38,102 nt of DNA from Clostridiales bacterium (GCA_015055865.1 SVHK01000014.1:1-38102); one strand, 5' to 3'; shown: positions 15,890-23,210, counted from the first letter of the stretch. Numbers and translations: made by a program. Notes: generated from the letters alone by a model not told the origin.

Positions 15890-16573
15890 TTAACGGTTAC
15901 GTTTGCAAAGTTCTGCGCAAACTTCGGAAAGCTTCACGCCACGCGACGACAACAATACCATCATATGGTAAAGGAAATCGGACGCTTCGTCAACGATATC
16001 CGCTTTCGCATCGTTCTTCGCCGCAATCACAAGCTCAACCGCTTCCTCGCCCACTTTCTTTGCGATTTTATCCACACCGCGAGCGAGCAAAAAACTCGTA
16101 TAAGAATCTTCTTCGGGATTGTTCTTGTTTTGTTCGATAATCCGTTGCAAACGCCCAAGCATTACCCCGCCCACTTGGTTATAAGTACCTTTCATTTGCG
16201 CCTCAAAACGGCTAAATTCGGATTTTTCGGGATTTGCATAGCCTTTTTGCGCTACTTTCAAAAGCAAAGCGTCGTTATCCGAGTCAAGGAAAGCGGTAAC
16301 TACTTTTTGGGTATTCCCGTCTATTTCCCCGAACTTGAAAAGCTCCTTACGAGAACGACTATAATAATGCGCGTAACCCGTTTCAAAGGTCTTTGTAACC
16401 GCCTCCGCGTTCATATACGCAAGCATCAAAACTTCGCCGCTTTCGTAATCTTGAGCGATTACGGGAATTAAGCCGTTTTCCTTGAAAACGCATTGTTCTT
16501 CGTTCGCTTTTTTAAGCTTGCTTTCATCCGTTTTCTTGGCTTTGGTTGGTGTTTTACGTTTCACAGCATTCAT
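15890..16573 (-). CDS. hisIE: HisIE-type protein with degenerate cyclohydrolase half
   Basis: A fusion of phosphoribosyl-AMP cyclohydrolase (HisI) and phosphoribosyl-ATP pyrophosphatase (HisE), steps 3 and 2 of histidine synthesis; 227 residues. After a Lys-rich 25-residue head, the HisI half (about 30-125) keeps AYMNAEAV, YYSRSR and three aspartates in DSDND (97-101). The normal DCDxD cysteine is serine, and the region that should read CHTG..SCF is GYANPEKSEFSRF, so all three zinc cysteines are gone. The HisE half (about 137-227) keeps VGEEAVELVIAAKN and EASDFLYH and looks active. I infer a pyrophosphatase with a dead cyclohydrolase domain. No other his gene is nearby. GGAGG precedes the ATG. 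Confidence 0.85.
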   Translation of the reverse strand: MNAVKRKTPTKAKKTDESKLKKANEEQCVFKENGLIPVIAQDYESGEVLMLAYMNAEAVTKTFETGYAHYYSRSRKELFKFGEIDGNTQKVVTAFLDSDNDALLLKVAQKGYANPEKSEFSRFEAQMKGTYNQVGGVMLGRLQRIIEQNKNNPEEDSYTSFLLARGVDKIAKKVGEEAVELVIAAKNDAKADIVDEASDFLYHMMVLLSSRGVKLSEVCAELCKRNR

Positions 16574-16586
16574 AGAACTACCTCCT

Positions 16587-16616
16587 CGCCGACCGACGCA
16601 AACGGTCTTATCGGCG
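16587..16616 (-). promoter_or_regulatory. hairpin abutting the hisIE ribosome site
   Basis: Arms CGCCGA / TCGGCG, with a further ACCG/CGGT possibility inside. The stem ends one base before the GGAGG of hisIE. Confidence 0.45.
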
Positions 16617-16619
16617 TTT

Positions 16620-16648
16620 ATTATAAATTATTTTTCTCGATTCGTCAA
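16620..16648 (-). promoter_or_regulatory. promoter of hisIE
   Basis: TTGACG, 17 bp, TATAAT on the minus strand. Leader of about 35 nt. Confidence 0.72.
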
Positions 16649-16688
16649 CACGAATCAAATTGTTTTCACTCCACCCTTATTTCTTACT

Positions 16689-16728
16689 CTCTACTCTCGT
16701 ATTTCCCAACTCTACTCTCGGTAGAGTT
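16689..16728. repeat. short direct repeat and hairpin between recG and hisIE
   Basis: CTCTACTCTCG occurs at 16689-16699 and 16710-16720. The second copy is part of a stem AACTCTAC / GTAGAGTT (16708-16728). It lies just beyond the recG stop on the minus strand and could be a weak 3'-end structure of recG; no clean T-run follows on that strand. Confidence 0.45.
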
Positions 16729-16766
16729 CTTTGTTTTAAAGGGTTTTACGATATTCTTAAAAGATT

Positions 16767-18773
16767 TTAATTTAATACGACGTCTTTTAAAGAATTGTAT
16801 TTTTTCATCGCTACTTCGCGGATTTCTTCCGTATCAAACCTACCTTCAAGCGTTTCATCGGCGAGTTTTTTTGCCGTAAAAATAATACTCGTAGGATAAC
16901 GCAAGTTTTTAATTTCCGACAAAACTTTGCCCGATTGACGAGTTCCGAAGAAATCTCCGCCACCACGCATTTCAAGGTCTTTTTCAGCTATTTCAAAGCC
17001 GTCCGAACTGTTTTTCAAAGTCGTCAAACGTTCGATTGCCGTTTGACTTTCCGAGCCCATCAACAAAAAGCAATAGCTCTTTTCATCGCCCCTGCCGACC
17101 CGTCCGCGAAGCTGATGGAGTTGAGAAAGCCCGAACCGTTCGGCGTTATAGATAATCATTATCGTTGCGTTGGGTACGTCCACGCCGACTTCGATAACGG
17201 TCGTCGAAACCAAGCAATCGTATTCGCGGTTTTTAAACGCCTGCATTATTTCGGTTTTTTCCTTGTCTTTCATCTTACCGTGCAATAACGCAAACCGAAC
17301 GGTGGGGAGTTTGGCTTTTAAGGTATCGTAAAGCTCTTTCACGCTCATTATCGTACCTTCTTCGTCGTCTTCGATTTTCGCGCAAACAAAATACGCTTGA
17401 CGCCCCCTTTCCACTTCCGCTTTCACGTACCCGTACATTCTGTCGTACATATTCTCGGGTACGATACTCGTGCCGACTTCTTTTCGCTCCTTGGGTTTAT
17501 CTTTAATGGTCGTAATATCCAAATCGCCGTAGAAAATCAACGACAGGGTACGGGGAATAGGGGTCGCGCTCATAACGAGCGTATCCGTACCCGCGCCCTT
17601 TTCAGCTAACGCGTTGCGTTGCGCTACGCCGAAACGGTGTTGCTCGTCGCAAACGATAAAGGCAAGGTCGGGAATTTCCACGTCGTTTTGAATAATCGCG
17701 TGCGTACCGCAAACGATATCGATTTCCCCGTTTTTGATTTTTGCTTTGATTTCCCGTTTCTCTTTCGCCGAAGTCGAACCGGATAAAAAGGCTACGCCGT
17801 ACTCGGGGAAATACTTTTTAATCAAATGATAATTTTGCTCCGCAAGAACTTCGGTTGGAGATAAATACGCCGATTTAAGTCCGCTTTTTACCGCCATAAA
17901 AATTCCGCATAACGCCACGGCGGTCTTACCGCTACCTACGTCGCCTTGCAATAATCTATTCATTCTCGTGGGCGATTGTAAATTCTCGTAAATTTCGTTC
18001 ACCGCCCGTTTTTGCCCGTCCGTAAACTCAAAACCGAACCGTTTGGAAAATTCTCTTACGTCCGTCGCCGTCGCAGAATAGTTATGCGTTCTGGGGTCTT
18101 CTTTACCGCCTTTAATGAGTTTAAACGCGGAAATTAATACGAAATATTCTTCCAACGCAACCCGTTCGGACGCTTCGGCAACCCTATCCATATCCGTCGG
18201 CGCGTGCACGTCGAAATACGCGCGAGCCAAGGACGGAAGATTGTATTTTTTGATTAGTTCGGGTGGAATTACGCTGTCTATTTTTACTTTTTTTAACGCT
18301 TCCAACACCGCTTTCCGAACGACCGCTTGACCAATTTTTCCCTTCAAAGAATAGACGGGTACGATACCACGAAGCCGATAATTTTTATCCAATGGCTCAA
18401 ACGACGGATTGGTAAGTGTGGGCATACCGTATTTATTGCTTACCCGACCGTAAAAAAGATATTCGCCAAGCTTTAAAGATTTTGCAACGTAGGGTTGATT
18501 GAACCATACGACGGTAAACGGATACCCGTCTTGCGTGCAATTCGCTTTCACAACTTTTAACGGACTTCCGTAATTGACGGGAAATATACGCGTTACTTCG
18601 CATTTTACGAGCACCATATCGTTATTATACGCCGTAGCAAGCGACGCGCGTTCGGTTAAATCGAGATAGGCGCGCGGATAGTATCGGATTAAATCTTCCG
18701 CGTCAAAAATTCCAAGTTTATTAAATTCTTTGACGCGCTTTTCTCCAACCGCGCGTATCAACGATAAATCCAT
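16767..18773 (-). CDS. recG: ATP-dependent DNA helicase RecG
   Basis: Branch-migration helicase that remodels stalled replication forks and recombination intermediates. The 668 residues contain the N-terminal wedge/OB domain, Walker A LLQGDVGSGKT (about 275), LSPTEVLAEQ, the DEQH box DEQHRFG, SATPIPRTL, and the C-terminal helicase motifs TTVIEVGVDVPNA and QLRGRVGRG, plus the TRG-like end GTRQSG. Gene order rpmB / asp23-fakA-recG matches Bacillus (rpmB, yloU, yloV, then recG). I see no promoter in front, so it may be read from the asp23 promoter through the repeat array at 18855-19105. Its own Shine-Dalgarno sits in the loop of a repeated hairpin module. Confidence 0.96.
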   Translation of the reverse strand: MDLSLIRAVGEKRVKEFNKLGIFDAEDLIRYYPRAYLDLTERASLATAYNNDMVLVKCEVTRIFPVNYGSPLKVVKANCTQDGYPFTVVWFNQPYVAKSLKLGEYLFYGRVSNKYGMPTLTNPSFEPLDKNYRLRGIVPVYSLKGKIGQAVVRKAVLEALKKVKIDSVIPPELIKKYNLPSLARAYFDVHAPTDMDRVAEASERVALEEYFVLISAFKLIKGGKEDPRTHNYSATATDVREFSKRFGFEFTDGQKRAVNEIYENLQSPTRMNRLLQGDVGSGKTAVALCGIFMAVKSGLKSAYLSPTEVLAEQNYHLIKKYFPEYGVAFLSGSTSAKEKREIKAKIKNGEIDIVCGTHAIIQNDVEIPDLAFIVCDEQHRFGVAQRNALAEKGAGTDTLVMSATPIPRTLSLIFYGDLDITTIKDKPKERKEVGTSIVPENMYDRMYGYVKAEVERGRQAYFVCAKIEDDEEGTIMSVKELYDTLKAKLPTVRFALLHGKMKDKEKTEIMQAFKNREYDCLVSTTVIEVGVDVPNATIMIIYNAERFGLSQLHQLRGRVGRGDEKSYCFLLMGSESQTAIERLTTLKNSSDGFEIAEKDLEMRGGGDFFGTRQSGKVLSEIKNLRYPTSIIFTAKKLADETLEGRFDTEEIREVAMKKYNSLKDVVLN

Positions 18774-18776
18774 ATT

Positions 18777-18811
18777 GAAACCTCACGTTTCATCGAGTCT
18801 TTCTATCTTTC
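18777..18811 (-). repeat. 35-nt leader module, copy before recG
   Basis: In mRNA sense GAAAGATAGAAAGACTCGAT, then arms GAAAC/GTTTC. Other copies have GCAAC/GTTGC, so both arms changed together. The GAGG of the recG ribosome site falls in the loop and 3' arm, three bases before the ATG. Confidence 0.8.
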
Positions 18812-18854
18812 TTTTGCGGTTTGGTTGTTCGTACCCGTAACCGACCAAATCATT

Positions 18855-18979
18855 GCTTGGCGTTAGATACGAGCAGTTCAAGGAGCAACGCGGATTCCCG
18901 ACGGGAGTTTACTAATTGGTAAACGAGCAAGGGAAACGCAAGTTGCGACGAAGAAATGCGAAGTATATAACCGCCAAGC
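18855..18979 (-). repeat. structured intercistronic repeat, copy A1
   Basis: About 125 bp. On the plus strand the ends are GCTTGGCGTTAGATAC and GTATATAACCGCCAAGC, pairing over about 16 positions with one mismatch and one bulge. Inside, GCAAC pairs with GTTGC, TTCCC with GGGAA, and TTTAC with GTAAA at the tip. Conserved unpaired pieces are GACGGGAG and CGAGCAAGG. See the covariation finding. Confidence 0.8.
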
Positions 18980-18984
18980 CTGTC

Positions 18985-19105
18985 GTTTAATCGGAGAACC
19001 GAGCAAGACAAGGCGCGTTGAGTACGCCGACGGGAGTTTACTTAGCGTAAACGAGCAAGGCGCACGGAAACGCAACGCAGTATTGCGACGGTTATACGAT
19101 TAAAC
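18985..19105 (-). repeat. structured intercistronic repeat, copy A2
   Basis: About 121 bp directly after A1. Outer arms are GTTTAATCG / CGATTAAAC plus AACCG/CGGTT. Inner pairs are GCGTTG/CAACGC and CGCC/GGCG, with tip TTTAC/GTAAA. All outer and inner arms differ from A1 but still pair. Confidence 0.8.
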
Positions 19106-19114
19106 ATATAAAAG

Positions 19115-19148
19115 GGCGGAATGAAACGCCTACTCCGCTCCTTCCGCC
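19115..19148 (-). terminator. hairpin after fakA, possible terminator
   Basis: Arms GGCGGAA / TTCCGCC with a 20-nt loop lie 58 nt after the fakA stop and are followed on the minus strand by CTTTTATAT. It may be only a partial terminator if recG is read through. Confidence 0.4.
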
Positions 19149-19205
19149 ACAATTACTTTATTATTATGTTGTAAATAAGACTGAATTATACTTTACGTTT
19201 ATTGA

Positions 19206-20849
19206 TTATTCTAAAGAAATGACGTAATAATAAACGGGTTGACCACCGCTGTGGAAATCAACGTCACAGTCGGGATATTGTTCCGCAATCTTTTCGCAAA
19301 GTTCTTGCGCGTCTTCCGCCTTTACGTCCTCGCCGTAGTAAAGCGTGATGACTTGGTGGAAGTCTTCTTTCATTTTCGCAATCAATTTCAAGGTCGTTTC
19401 TTCAGGCGTCGAAGATTTTGCTAAAATCTTCTTATCGTCCAAACCGATAATATCCCCTTCCTTGATGCTAAATCTATTTAAAGTCGTCGTACGAACGGCG
19501 TGCGTTACTTGTCCTGCCTTAACGTTATCGAGCGCGTGAATCATATTCGTCTTGTTTTCTTCCGCGTTCGTTTCGGGGTTAAATTCAAGCGCAGCCGCAA
19601 AACCTTGCGGTACGTTCTTGGTAGGAATAACGTGCAACGTACGGTTTTGAACGAGTTTTTTCGCTTGTTCCGCCGCAAGAATGATGTTCTTGTTGTTGGG
19701 GAATACGAAAATGTGTTCCGCGTTAATTTTTTGCGCCGCCGTCGCAATATCGTCCGCCGAAGGGTTCATCGTTTGACCGCCTTCGATTACGCGGTCTACG
19801 AACAAATCTTTGAAAATATCCGCAAGCCCAGACCCTGCGCAAATCGCAAGCATACCCATTTCTTTCTTTTCCGCTTCGAGTTTCGCGCGAAGTTGACGGT
19901 TTTGCTCAAGCATATTTTCAATCTTCGGTCTATCAAGCTCGCCAAGTTCCAAAGCGTACGTGAGCGCCTTGCCCGGTTGATTGGTATGGACGTGCACTTT
20001 TACCATTTCCAAATCCCCGATACAAATAACGCTGTCGCCCAAATTCATTAAGCGTTCGCGAAGTCTGTCGATGTCCGAAAGGGTCGTGCTCTTTTTAAGG
20101 TTAATAATGAAAAATTCGGTACAATAAGCGAATTCGATTTCGCCCAAGTCCATATTGATAATATCCGAATTATCGCCAAAATCTTCTTGCGGTTCGGCTT
20201 GCGCTTCCATCAACGTCGCGGTGTTGACTTCTTCTCCCGTCAACGCGGAAGCAAAACCTTTAAAGATAGTCATAAGCCCGACGCCACCGCTATCGACAAC
20301 GCCTGCTTTTTTAAGTACGGGCAAAAGTTCGGGCGTTAAAGCCAACGCTCTTTCGCCTTCTTGAATAACCGCGTCGAAAAATTCTTCAAAGTTTTTCTTT
20401 CTTGAACAACTCTTCGTCGCGTATTCGCTCATCATACGAATAACGGTAAGAATCGTACCTTCCTTAGGCACGGATACCGCGCCGTAAGCAACTTTCGTAC
20501 CGGCTTCGAGCGCCTTGATGAAAGTTTTGATATCGACTTCTTTTTGGCATTCGCGAACGACGGAACAAATACCCCTTAAAATTTGGGATAAGATAACGCC
20601 GGAATTACCGCGCGCGCCACGCAAAGCACCTTTGGAAACGCTATCGCAAACTTCTACGAACGCGTTGGATTGACAAGCCGTCAACTCCTTAACGGAAGAC
20701 TGCATCGTCAAAGACATATTCGTACCGGTATCCCCGTCGGGAACGGGGAAAACGTTTAGCGCGTCAACTTTAGCGCGGTTTTGTTCAAGTAGTTTTGCGC
20801 CGACAAGAACCATTTTTCTAAATTCGGTGCAGTTTATCGTTTTATGCAT
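19206..20849 (-). CDS. fakA: fatty acid kinase FakA (DAK2 domain, YloV family)
   Basis: ATP-dependent kinase that phosphorylates fatty acids carried by DegV/FakB proteins, feeding acyl-phosphate into phospholipid synthesis. The 547 residues start with the DhaL-like nucleotide domain: NVFPVPDGDTGTNMS (about 29-43, metal-binding aspartates), ARGNSGVILSQILRG (about 79-93) and DSGGVGLM. A middle linker and a C-terminal DegV-like domain follow, with IFVFPNNKN and a late HSGGQPVYYY. Full length for the family. It follows asp23 by 112 nt in the same direction, as yloU-yloV in Bacillus. Two DegV genes in the window are candidate partners. Confidence 0.93.
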   Translation of the reverse strand: MHKTINCTEFRKMVLVGAKLLEQNRAKVDALNVFPVPDGDTGTNMSLTMQSSVKELTACQSNAFVEVCDSVSKGALRGARGNSGVILSQILRGICSVVRECQKEVDIKTFIKALEAGTKVAYGAVSVPKEGTILTVIRMMSEYATKSCSRKKNFEEFFDAVIQEGERALALTPELLPVLKKAGVVDSGGVGLMTIFKGFASALTGEEVNTATLMEAQAEPQEDFGDNSDIINMDLGEIEFAYCTEFFIINLKKSTTLSDIDRLRERLMNLGDSVICIGDLEMVKVHVHTNQPGKALTYALELGELDRPKIENMLEQNRQLRAKLEAEKKEMGMLAICAGSGLADIFKDLFVDRVIEGGQTMNPSADDIATAAQKINAEHIFVFPNNKNIILAAEQAKKLVQNRTLHVIPTKNVPQGFAAALEFNPETNAEENKTNMIHALDNVKAGQVTHAVRTTTLNRFSIKEGDIIGLDDKKILAKSSTPEETTLKLIAKMKEDFHQVITLYYGEDVKAEDAQELCEKIAEQYPDCDVDFHSGGQPVYYYVISLE

Positions 20850-20916
20850 TACTAATACTCCTAAATGGGGGCAGAATGTCGCCTACAAGCGAAAAAGCGA
20901 AAAATATTTATTGTAT

Positions 20917-20938
20917 GCGTACGGGCGCACGCCTACGC
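20917..20938 (-). promoter_or_regulatory. hairpin between asp23 and fakA
   Basis: GCGTA/TACGC with inner GGCG/CGCC makes a GC-rich stem, followed after several bases on the minus strand by AATATTTTTC. It may attenuate fakA relative to asp23 or protect the asp23 mRNA end. Confidence 0.4.
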
Positions 20939-20961
20939 GCGCAGAAACCCTTCGCAGGTAT

Positions 20962-21312
20962 TTACAATTTAACCCCAATGACGTTGACGTTAATGGTATC
21001 TACAATCATACCCGTAAATCTTTCGACTTTGTACTTAACCGCTTCCTTTAAGGACTCGGCAACCGCGTTAATAGAAACGCCGTACTTGACGATAACGTAA
21101 ACGTCGATATAAATTCTGTTACCGGACGTCGTAACTTTAATCCCACGTCCGCCGTTGTCTTTTTTCAAAAGTTCGGACAAACTGTCGGTAAAACGACGCG
21201 AAACCATACCCACGATGCCATAACTTTCCATCGCAGTATGAGAGGCGACCTTAGCAATCGCAAGGTCAGATATGGAAATTTTTCCGTAAGCGTTATTCGT
21301 ATTAACTGACAT
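20962..21312 (-). CDS. Asp23/Gls24 family protein (YloU-like)
   Basis: A 116-residue cytoplasmic Asp23/Gls24-family protein, linked to envelope stress and often encoded before FakA. It contains GKISISDLAIAKVASHTA at the start, the GIVGM motif, and the amphipathic ending strands IYIDVYVIVKYGVSI. I chose MSVNTNN as start because GGAG lies 8 nt upstream; the GTG three codons earlier is too close to that site. It opens the predicted asp23-fakA(-recG) transcription unit, with a promoter at 21337-21365. Confidence 0.9.
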   Translation of the reverse strand: MSVNTNNAYGKISISDLAIAKVASHTAMESYGIVGMVSRRFTDSLSELLKKDNGGRGIKVTTSGNRIYIDVYVIVKYGVSINAVAESLKEAVKYKVERFTGMIVDTINVNVIGVKL

Positions 21313-21336
21313 AATTTTCACTCCAACTTCTTACCT

Positions 21337-21365
21337 ATTATACGATATTTTATAAGGAAAGGCAA
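21337..21365 (-). promoter_or_regulatory. promoter of asp23-fakA
   Basis: TTGCCT, 17 bp, TATAAT on the minus strand. Confidence 0.65.
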
Positions 21366-21425
21366 GTGATTTTCAAAAAAAATCAGATTTTTTTTATTTT
21401 TTTGTTTTTTCCAGCTCGTTTTTAA

Positions 21426-21454
21426 TTGCTTTTTTATTAAATTGATGATATAGT
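21426..21454 (+). promoter_or_regulatory. promoter of rpmB
   Basis: TTGCTT, 17 bp, TATAGT. The leader of about 80 nt contains CGTTTTG and CAAAACG (21464-21498), which can pair and could take part in ribosomal-protein control. Confidence 0.5.
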
Positions 21455-21541
21455 ATTTATGCTCGTTTTGACAAAGCAATATATTCTTAAGCAAAACGGG
21501 TAATACGAACACGATAAAATAATCTCAATCGGAGGTGTCAT

Positions 21542-21724
21542 ATGTCTAGAGTATGCAATATCTGCGGTAAAGGTCAAGCGTCTGGTAACAACGTAAGCCA
21601 CTCCAACCGCAAAACGAGAAGAACGTTCAAAGTAAACGTACAAAAAGTTTCCTACGTTGATAACGGTAAAGAAACGACCGGTTACGTTTGCGCAAGATGC
21701 CTGAAGAAAACTGAACGCGCTTAA
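21542..21724 (+). CDS. rpmB: 50S ribosomal protein L28 (bL28)
   Basis: Large-subunit ribosomal protein, 60 residues. It starts [20 protein letters not shown] and ends [11 protein letters not shown]. The cysteine pairs CNIC and CARC make this the zinc-binding (C+) form. CGGAGG is the ribosome site. Divergent to asp23-fakA, as in Bacillus. Two hairpins follow, the second a strong terminator. Confidence 0.97.
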   Translation: MSRVCNICGKGQASGNNVSHSNRKTRRTFKVNVQKVSYVDNGKETTGYVCARCLKKTERA

Positions 21725-21751
21725 CGCCCTACTTAATGCGTAGGCGTTTTG
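21723..21751 (+). terminator. first hairpin after rpmB
   Basis: AACGCC and GGCGTT arms with inner TAC/GTA, overlapping the stop codon and followed by TTTTG. Confidence 0.5.
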
Positions 21752-21778
21752 CCTGCGACAAGAACAACGAAACTCAGG

Positions 21779-21808
21779 CTGTCCCGACTCTCGGGACAGT
21801 CGTTTTTT
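21779..21808 (+). terminator. strong terminator after rpmB
   Basis: Perfect CTGTCCCGA / TCGGGACAG stem with a 3-nt loop, followed by TCGTTTTTT. Confidence 0.88.
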
Positions 21809-21825
21809 CGTATATAAAAGCATTT

Positions 21826-21864
21826 AATCCCCGTTGCCTTTTCAAAAAGCAACGGGGATTTTAT
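21826..21864. terminator. terminator after the XRE gene
   Basis: Perfect 12-bp arms AATCCCCGTTGC / GCAACGGGGATT adjoining the stop of the XRE gene; T-rich on the plus side. Confidence 0.7.
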
Positions 21865-22064
21865 TATAAATCTCTACCAACTAATTCGTCTAACGTAATT
21901 CCGTAAAAATCAGCTAATTTTATACAAAAATCTATATTCGGCATTACTAAATTTCTTTCCCACCGCGATAAATTTTGGTTAGATATTCCCGTCCTTTTTT
22001 CAAGCTCTATCAAACTCAATCCATTCGCTATTCTATGATTTTTTAATTCTTCACCAATCGTCAT
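21864..22064 (-). CDS. XRE-family HTH transcriptional regulator
   Basis: A 66-residue protein made almost entirely of one Cro/C1-type helix-turn-helix: EELKNHRIANGLSLIELEKRTGISNQNLSRWERN, followed by FCIKLADFYGITLDELVGRDL. The start MTIGEEL was chosen for domain fit and the AAAGGTG upstream; longer readings have no ribosome site. It is divergent from the gene at 22185, and two 14-bp palindromes lie between them, so it probably represses both itself and its neighbour. Confidence 0.88.
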   Translation of the reverse strand: MTIGEELKNHRIANGLSLIELEKRTGISNQNLSRWERNLVMPNIDFCIKLADFYGITLDELVGRDL

Positions 22065-22098
22065 TTTCACACCTTTTAGTTTCTTTTTTATAATTTTA

Positions 22099-22112
22099 CA
22101 ACAAATTTGTTG
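22099..22112. promoter_or_regulatory. operator palindrome 1
   Basis: CAACAAATTTGTTG is a perfect 14-bp palindrome. It falls between a possible TTTCAA and TATAAA pair for the minus-strand XRE gene. Confidence 0.75.
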
Positions 22113-22119
22113 AAAATGC

Positions 22120-22148
22120 TTGACTTCAACATATTTGTTGATTATAAT
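22120..22148 (+). promoter_or_regulatory. promoter of the gene at 22185
   Basis: TTGACT, 17 bp, perfect TATAAT. Operator 2 occupies most of the spacer. Confidence 0.8.
22127..22140. promoter_or_regulatory. operator palindrome 2
   Basis: CAACATATTTGTTG differs from operator 1 at one position and lies 28 bp away, centre to centre, inside the -35/-10 spacer. Confidence 0.75.
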
Positions 22149-22184
22149 ATCTAATAGTAAACATATCAAAGGAGAATAAAATTT

Positions 22185-22481
22185 ATGAAATCAAAATACG
22201 TTTCGCCCGTTTTGCAAATGTTTTTAGAAGGACGCGGAACAATCGATTCGATAGGCGTTATACCCAAAAGCTACCGACCGAAAGAGTCCAAGTATAGCGA
22301 GTTAGAAAATTTCTTTCAAGAGAAATACAAAAATTTTCCGAAATTAATGAAATTACACAATGAAATCATTACGGAACTTAGTGGGGATATATCGGCGGAA
22401 TCCGATTATTTTTACGTACAAGGATTCCGATTCGGCGTTTTATTGGGGCTTGATATTGCGGGTTTTATTAAAGAAGAGTAA
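22185..22481 (+). CDS. small protein of unknown function, DUF6809-like
   Basis: A 98-residue soluble protein with no signal or membrane segment. The N-terminal half contains YRPKESKYSELENFFQEKY; the C-terminal half is helical and ends FYVQGFRFGVLLGLDIAGF, a pattern I associate with small DUF6809-type Firmicutes proteins, many of which sit on mobile or stress islands. No enzymatic motif is seen. AGGAG precedes the ATG. Its promoter spacer contains an operator, so it is probably repressed by the divergent XRE protein. The assignment to a family is tentative. Confidence 0.65.
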   Translation: MKSKYVSPVLQMFLEGRGTIDSIGVIPKSYRPKESKYSELENFFQEKYKNFPKLMKLHNEIITELSGDISAESDYFYVQGFRFGVLLGLDIAGFIKEE

Positions 22482-22492
22482 TTAAAAATACG

Positions 22493-22518
22493 ACCGCCTT
22501 GTTTTTCAACAAGGCGGT
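22493..22518. terminator. bidirectional terminator
   Basis: Perfect ACCGCCTTG / CAAGGCGGT arms between the converging small gene and ridA; T-rich on both exits. Confidence 0.88.
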
Positions 22519-22523
22519 TGCTC

Positions 22524-22895
22524 TTATTTTTCGGCGATTACTTCCACTTCCACTTTTACTCCCTTAGGCAGGTCTTTTACCGCCACGCAACTACGCGCAG
22601 GTTTGCCTGTAAAATATTTCGCGTAAACGGCGTTAAACGCCGTAAAATCGGAAATATCCGCAAGGAAACAAGTCGTTTTCACCGCGTTTTGATAGCTTAC
22701 GCCGACGGCGGATAATACCGCGCCGAGATTTTTCATAACTTGCTCGGTTTGTTCTTCGATACCGCCCGATACGATTTCGTTCGTTTCGGGGTCGATAGGA
22801 ATTTGCCCCGAAATAAAAATAAGATTACCGCTAACGACGGCTTGCGAATACGGTCCGATTGCCGACGGCGCGTTTTTCGTTGAAATTATTTCCAT
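22524..22895 (-). CDS. ridA: RidA family enamine/imine deaminase
   Basis: A 123-residue Rid-family protein that hydrolyses reactive 2-aminoacrylate and aminocrotonate made by PLP enzymes such as threonine dehydratase. It shows the conserved opening APSAIGPYSQAV, FISGQIP and the substrate-binding arginine in KPARSCVAV (Arg101, equivalent to E. coli Arg105), with VEVEVIAE at the end. It lies downstream of ilvA in the same direction, the classical functional partner, but the two are separated by 315 nt carrying the repeat. TAGGAG precedes the ATG. The gene ends in a bidirectional terminator, closing the branched-chain block. Confidence 0.93.
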   Translation of the reverse strand: MEIISTKNAPSAIGPYSQAVVSGNLIFISGQIPIDPETNEIVSGGIEEQTEQVMKNLGAVLSAVGVSYQNAVKTTCFLADISDFTAFNAVYAKYFTGKPARSCVAVKDLPKGVKVEVEVIAEK

Positions 22896-22941
22896 TTTTT
22901 TCTTACTCCTATTTTTAAAAGTTTTTATCTTGCGACTAATG

Positions 22942-22962
22942 GTCGCCCTACGCCTATCGGCG
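22942..22962 (-). repeat. short leader repeat before ridA
   Basis: GTCGCCCTACGCC...CGGCG on the plus strand recurs at 27295-27315 before leuC. In mRNA sense it is a GCC/GGC hairpin followed by GTAGGGCGAC. Here a second hairpin GCGAC/GTCGC abuts it. Confidence 0.6.
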
Positions 22963-23023
22963 AAAAGAAGAAATTAAATATTTTTTAAGTCCGCTTTTTG
23001 CAGGCGTTGTCCGTTAAAGCTGT

Positions 23024-23053
23024 GCTTGGCGTTAGATACGAGCAGTTCAAGGC
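23024..23053 (-). repeat. fragment of an A1-type structured repeat
   Basis: Matches the left end of A1 (GCTTGGCGTTAGATAC then GAGCAGTTCAAGG) and then stops; no matching right arm follows. It sits just before the complete copy B. Confidence 0.75.
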
Positions 23054-23069
23054 GTATTGATTATCGTTA

Positions 23070-23187
23070 AAACGCGGAGAACCGAGCAAGACAAGGAGAG
23101 CGAGCATTTTTGTAGGGAGCGTACTAAATCGTACGCGACCAAAAAAACGCGGAGCTCGACGAAGTATTGCGCCGGTTATACGCGTTT
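23070..23187 (-). repeat. structured intercistronic repeat, copy B
   Basis: About 118 bp in the ilvA-ridA gap. Outer arms AAACGCG/CGCGTTT and AACCG/CGGTT; inner CGAGC/GCTCG and TTTTTG/CAAAAA; tip CGTAC/GTACG. It is the most divergent copy, yet every stem is kept by paired changes. Confidence 0.8.
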
Positions 23188-23210
23188 AGTTAAATTTAGA
23201 TTGGATTAGT

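Noticed and set aside
18855-19105. Classical MITE or IS remnant
   Set aside because: Terminal arms differ between copies, no fixed target-site duplication is apparent and no transposase is seen. Not fully excluded, but covariation makes it a poor simple explanation.
22065-22169. N-terminal extension of the XRE protein
   Set aside because: The extra 35 codons run through the operators and promoter region and have no ribosome site.
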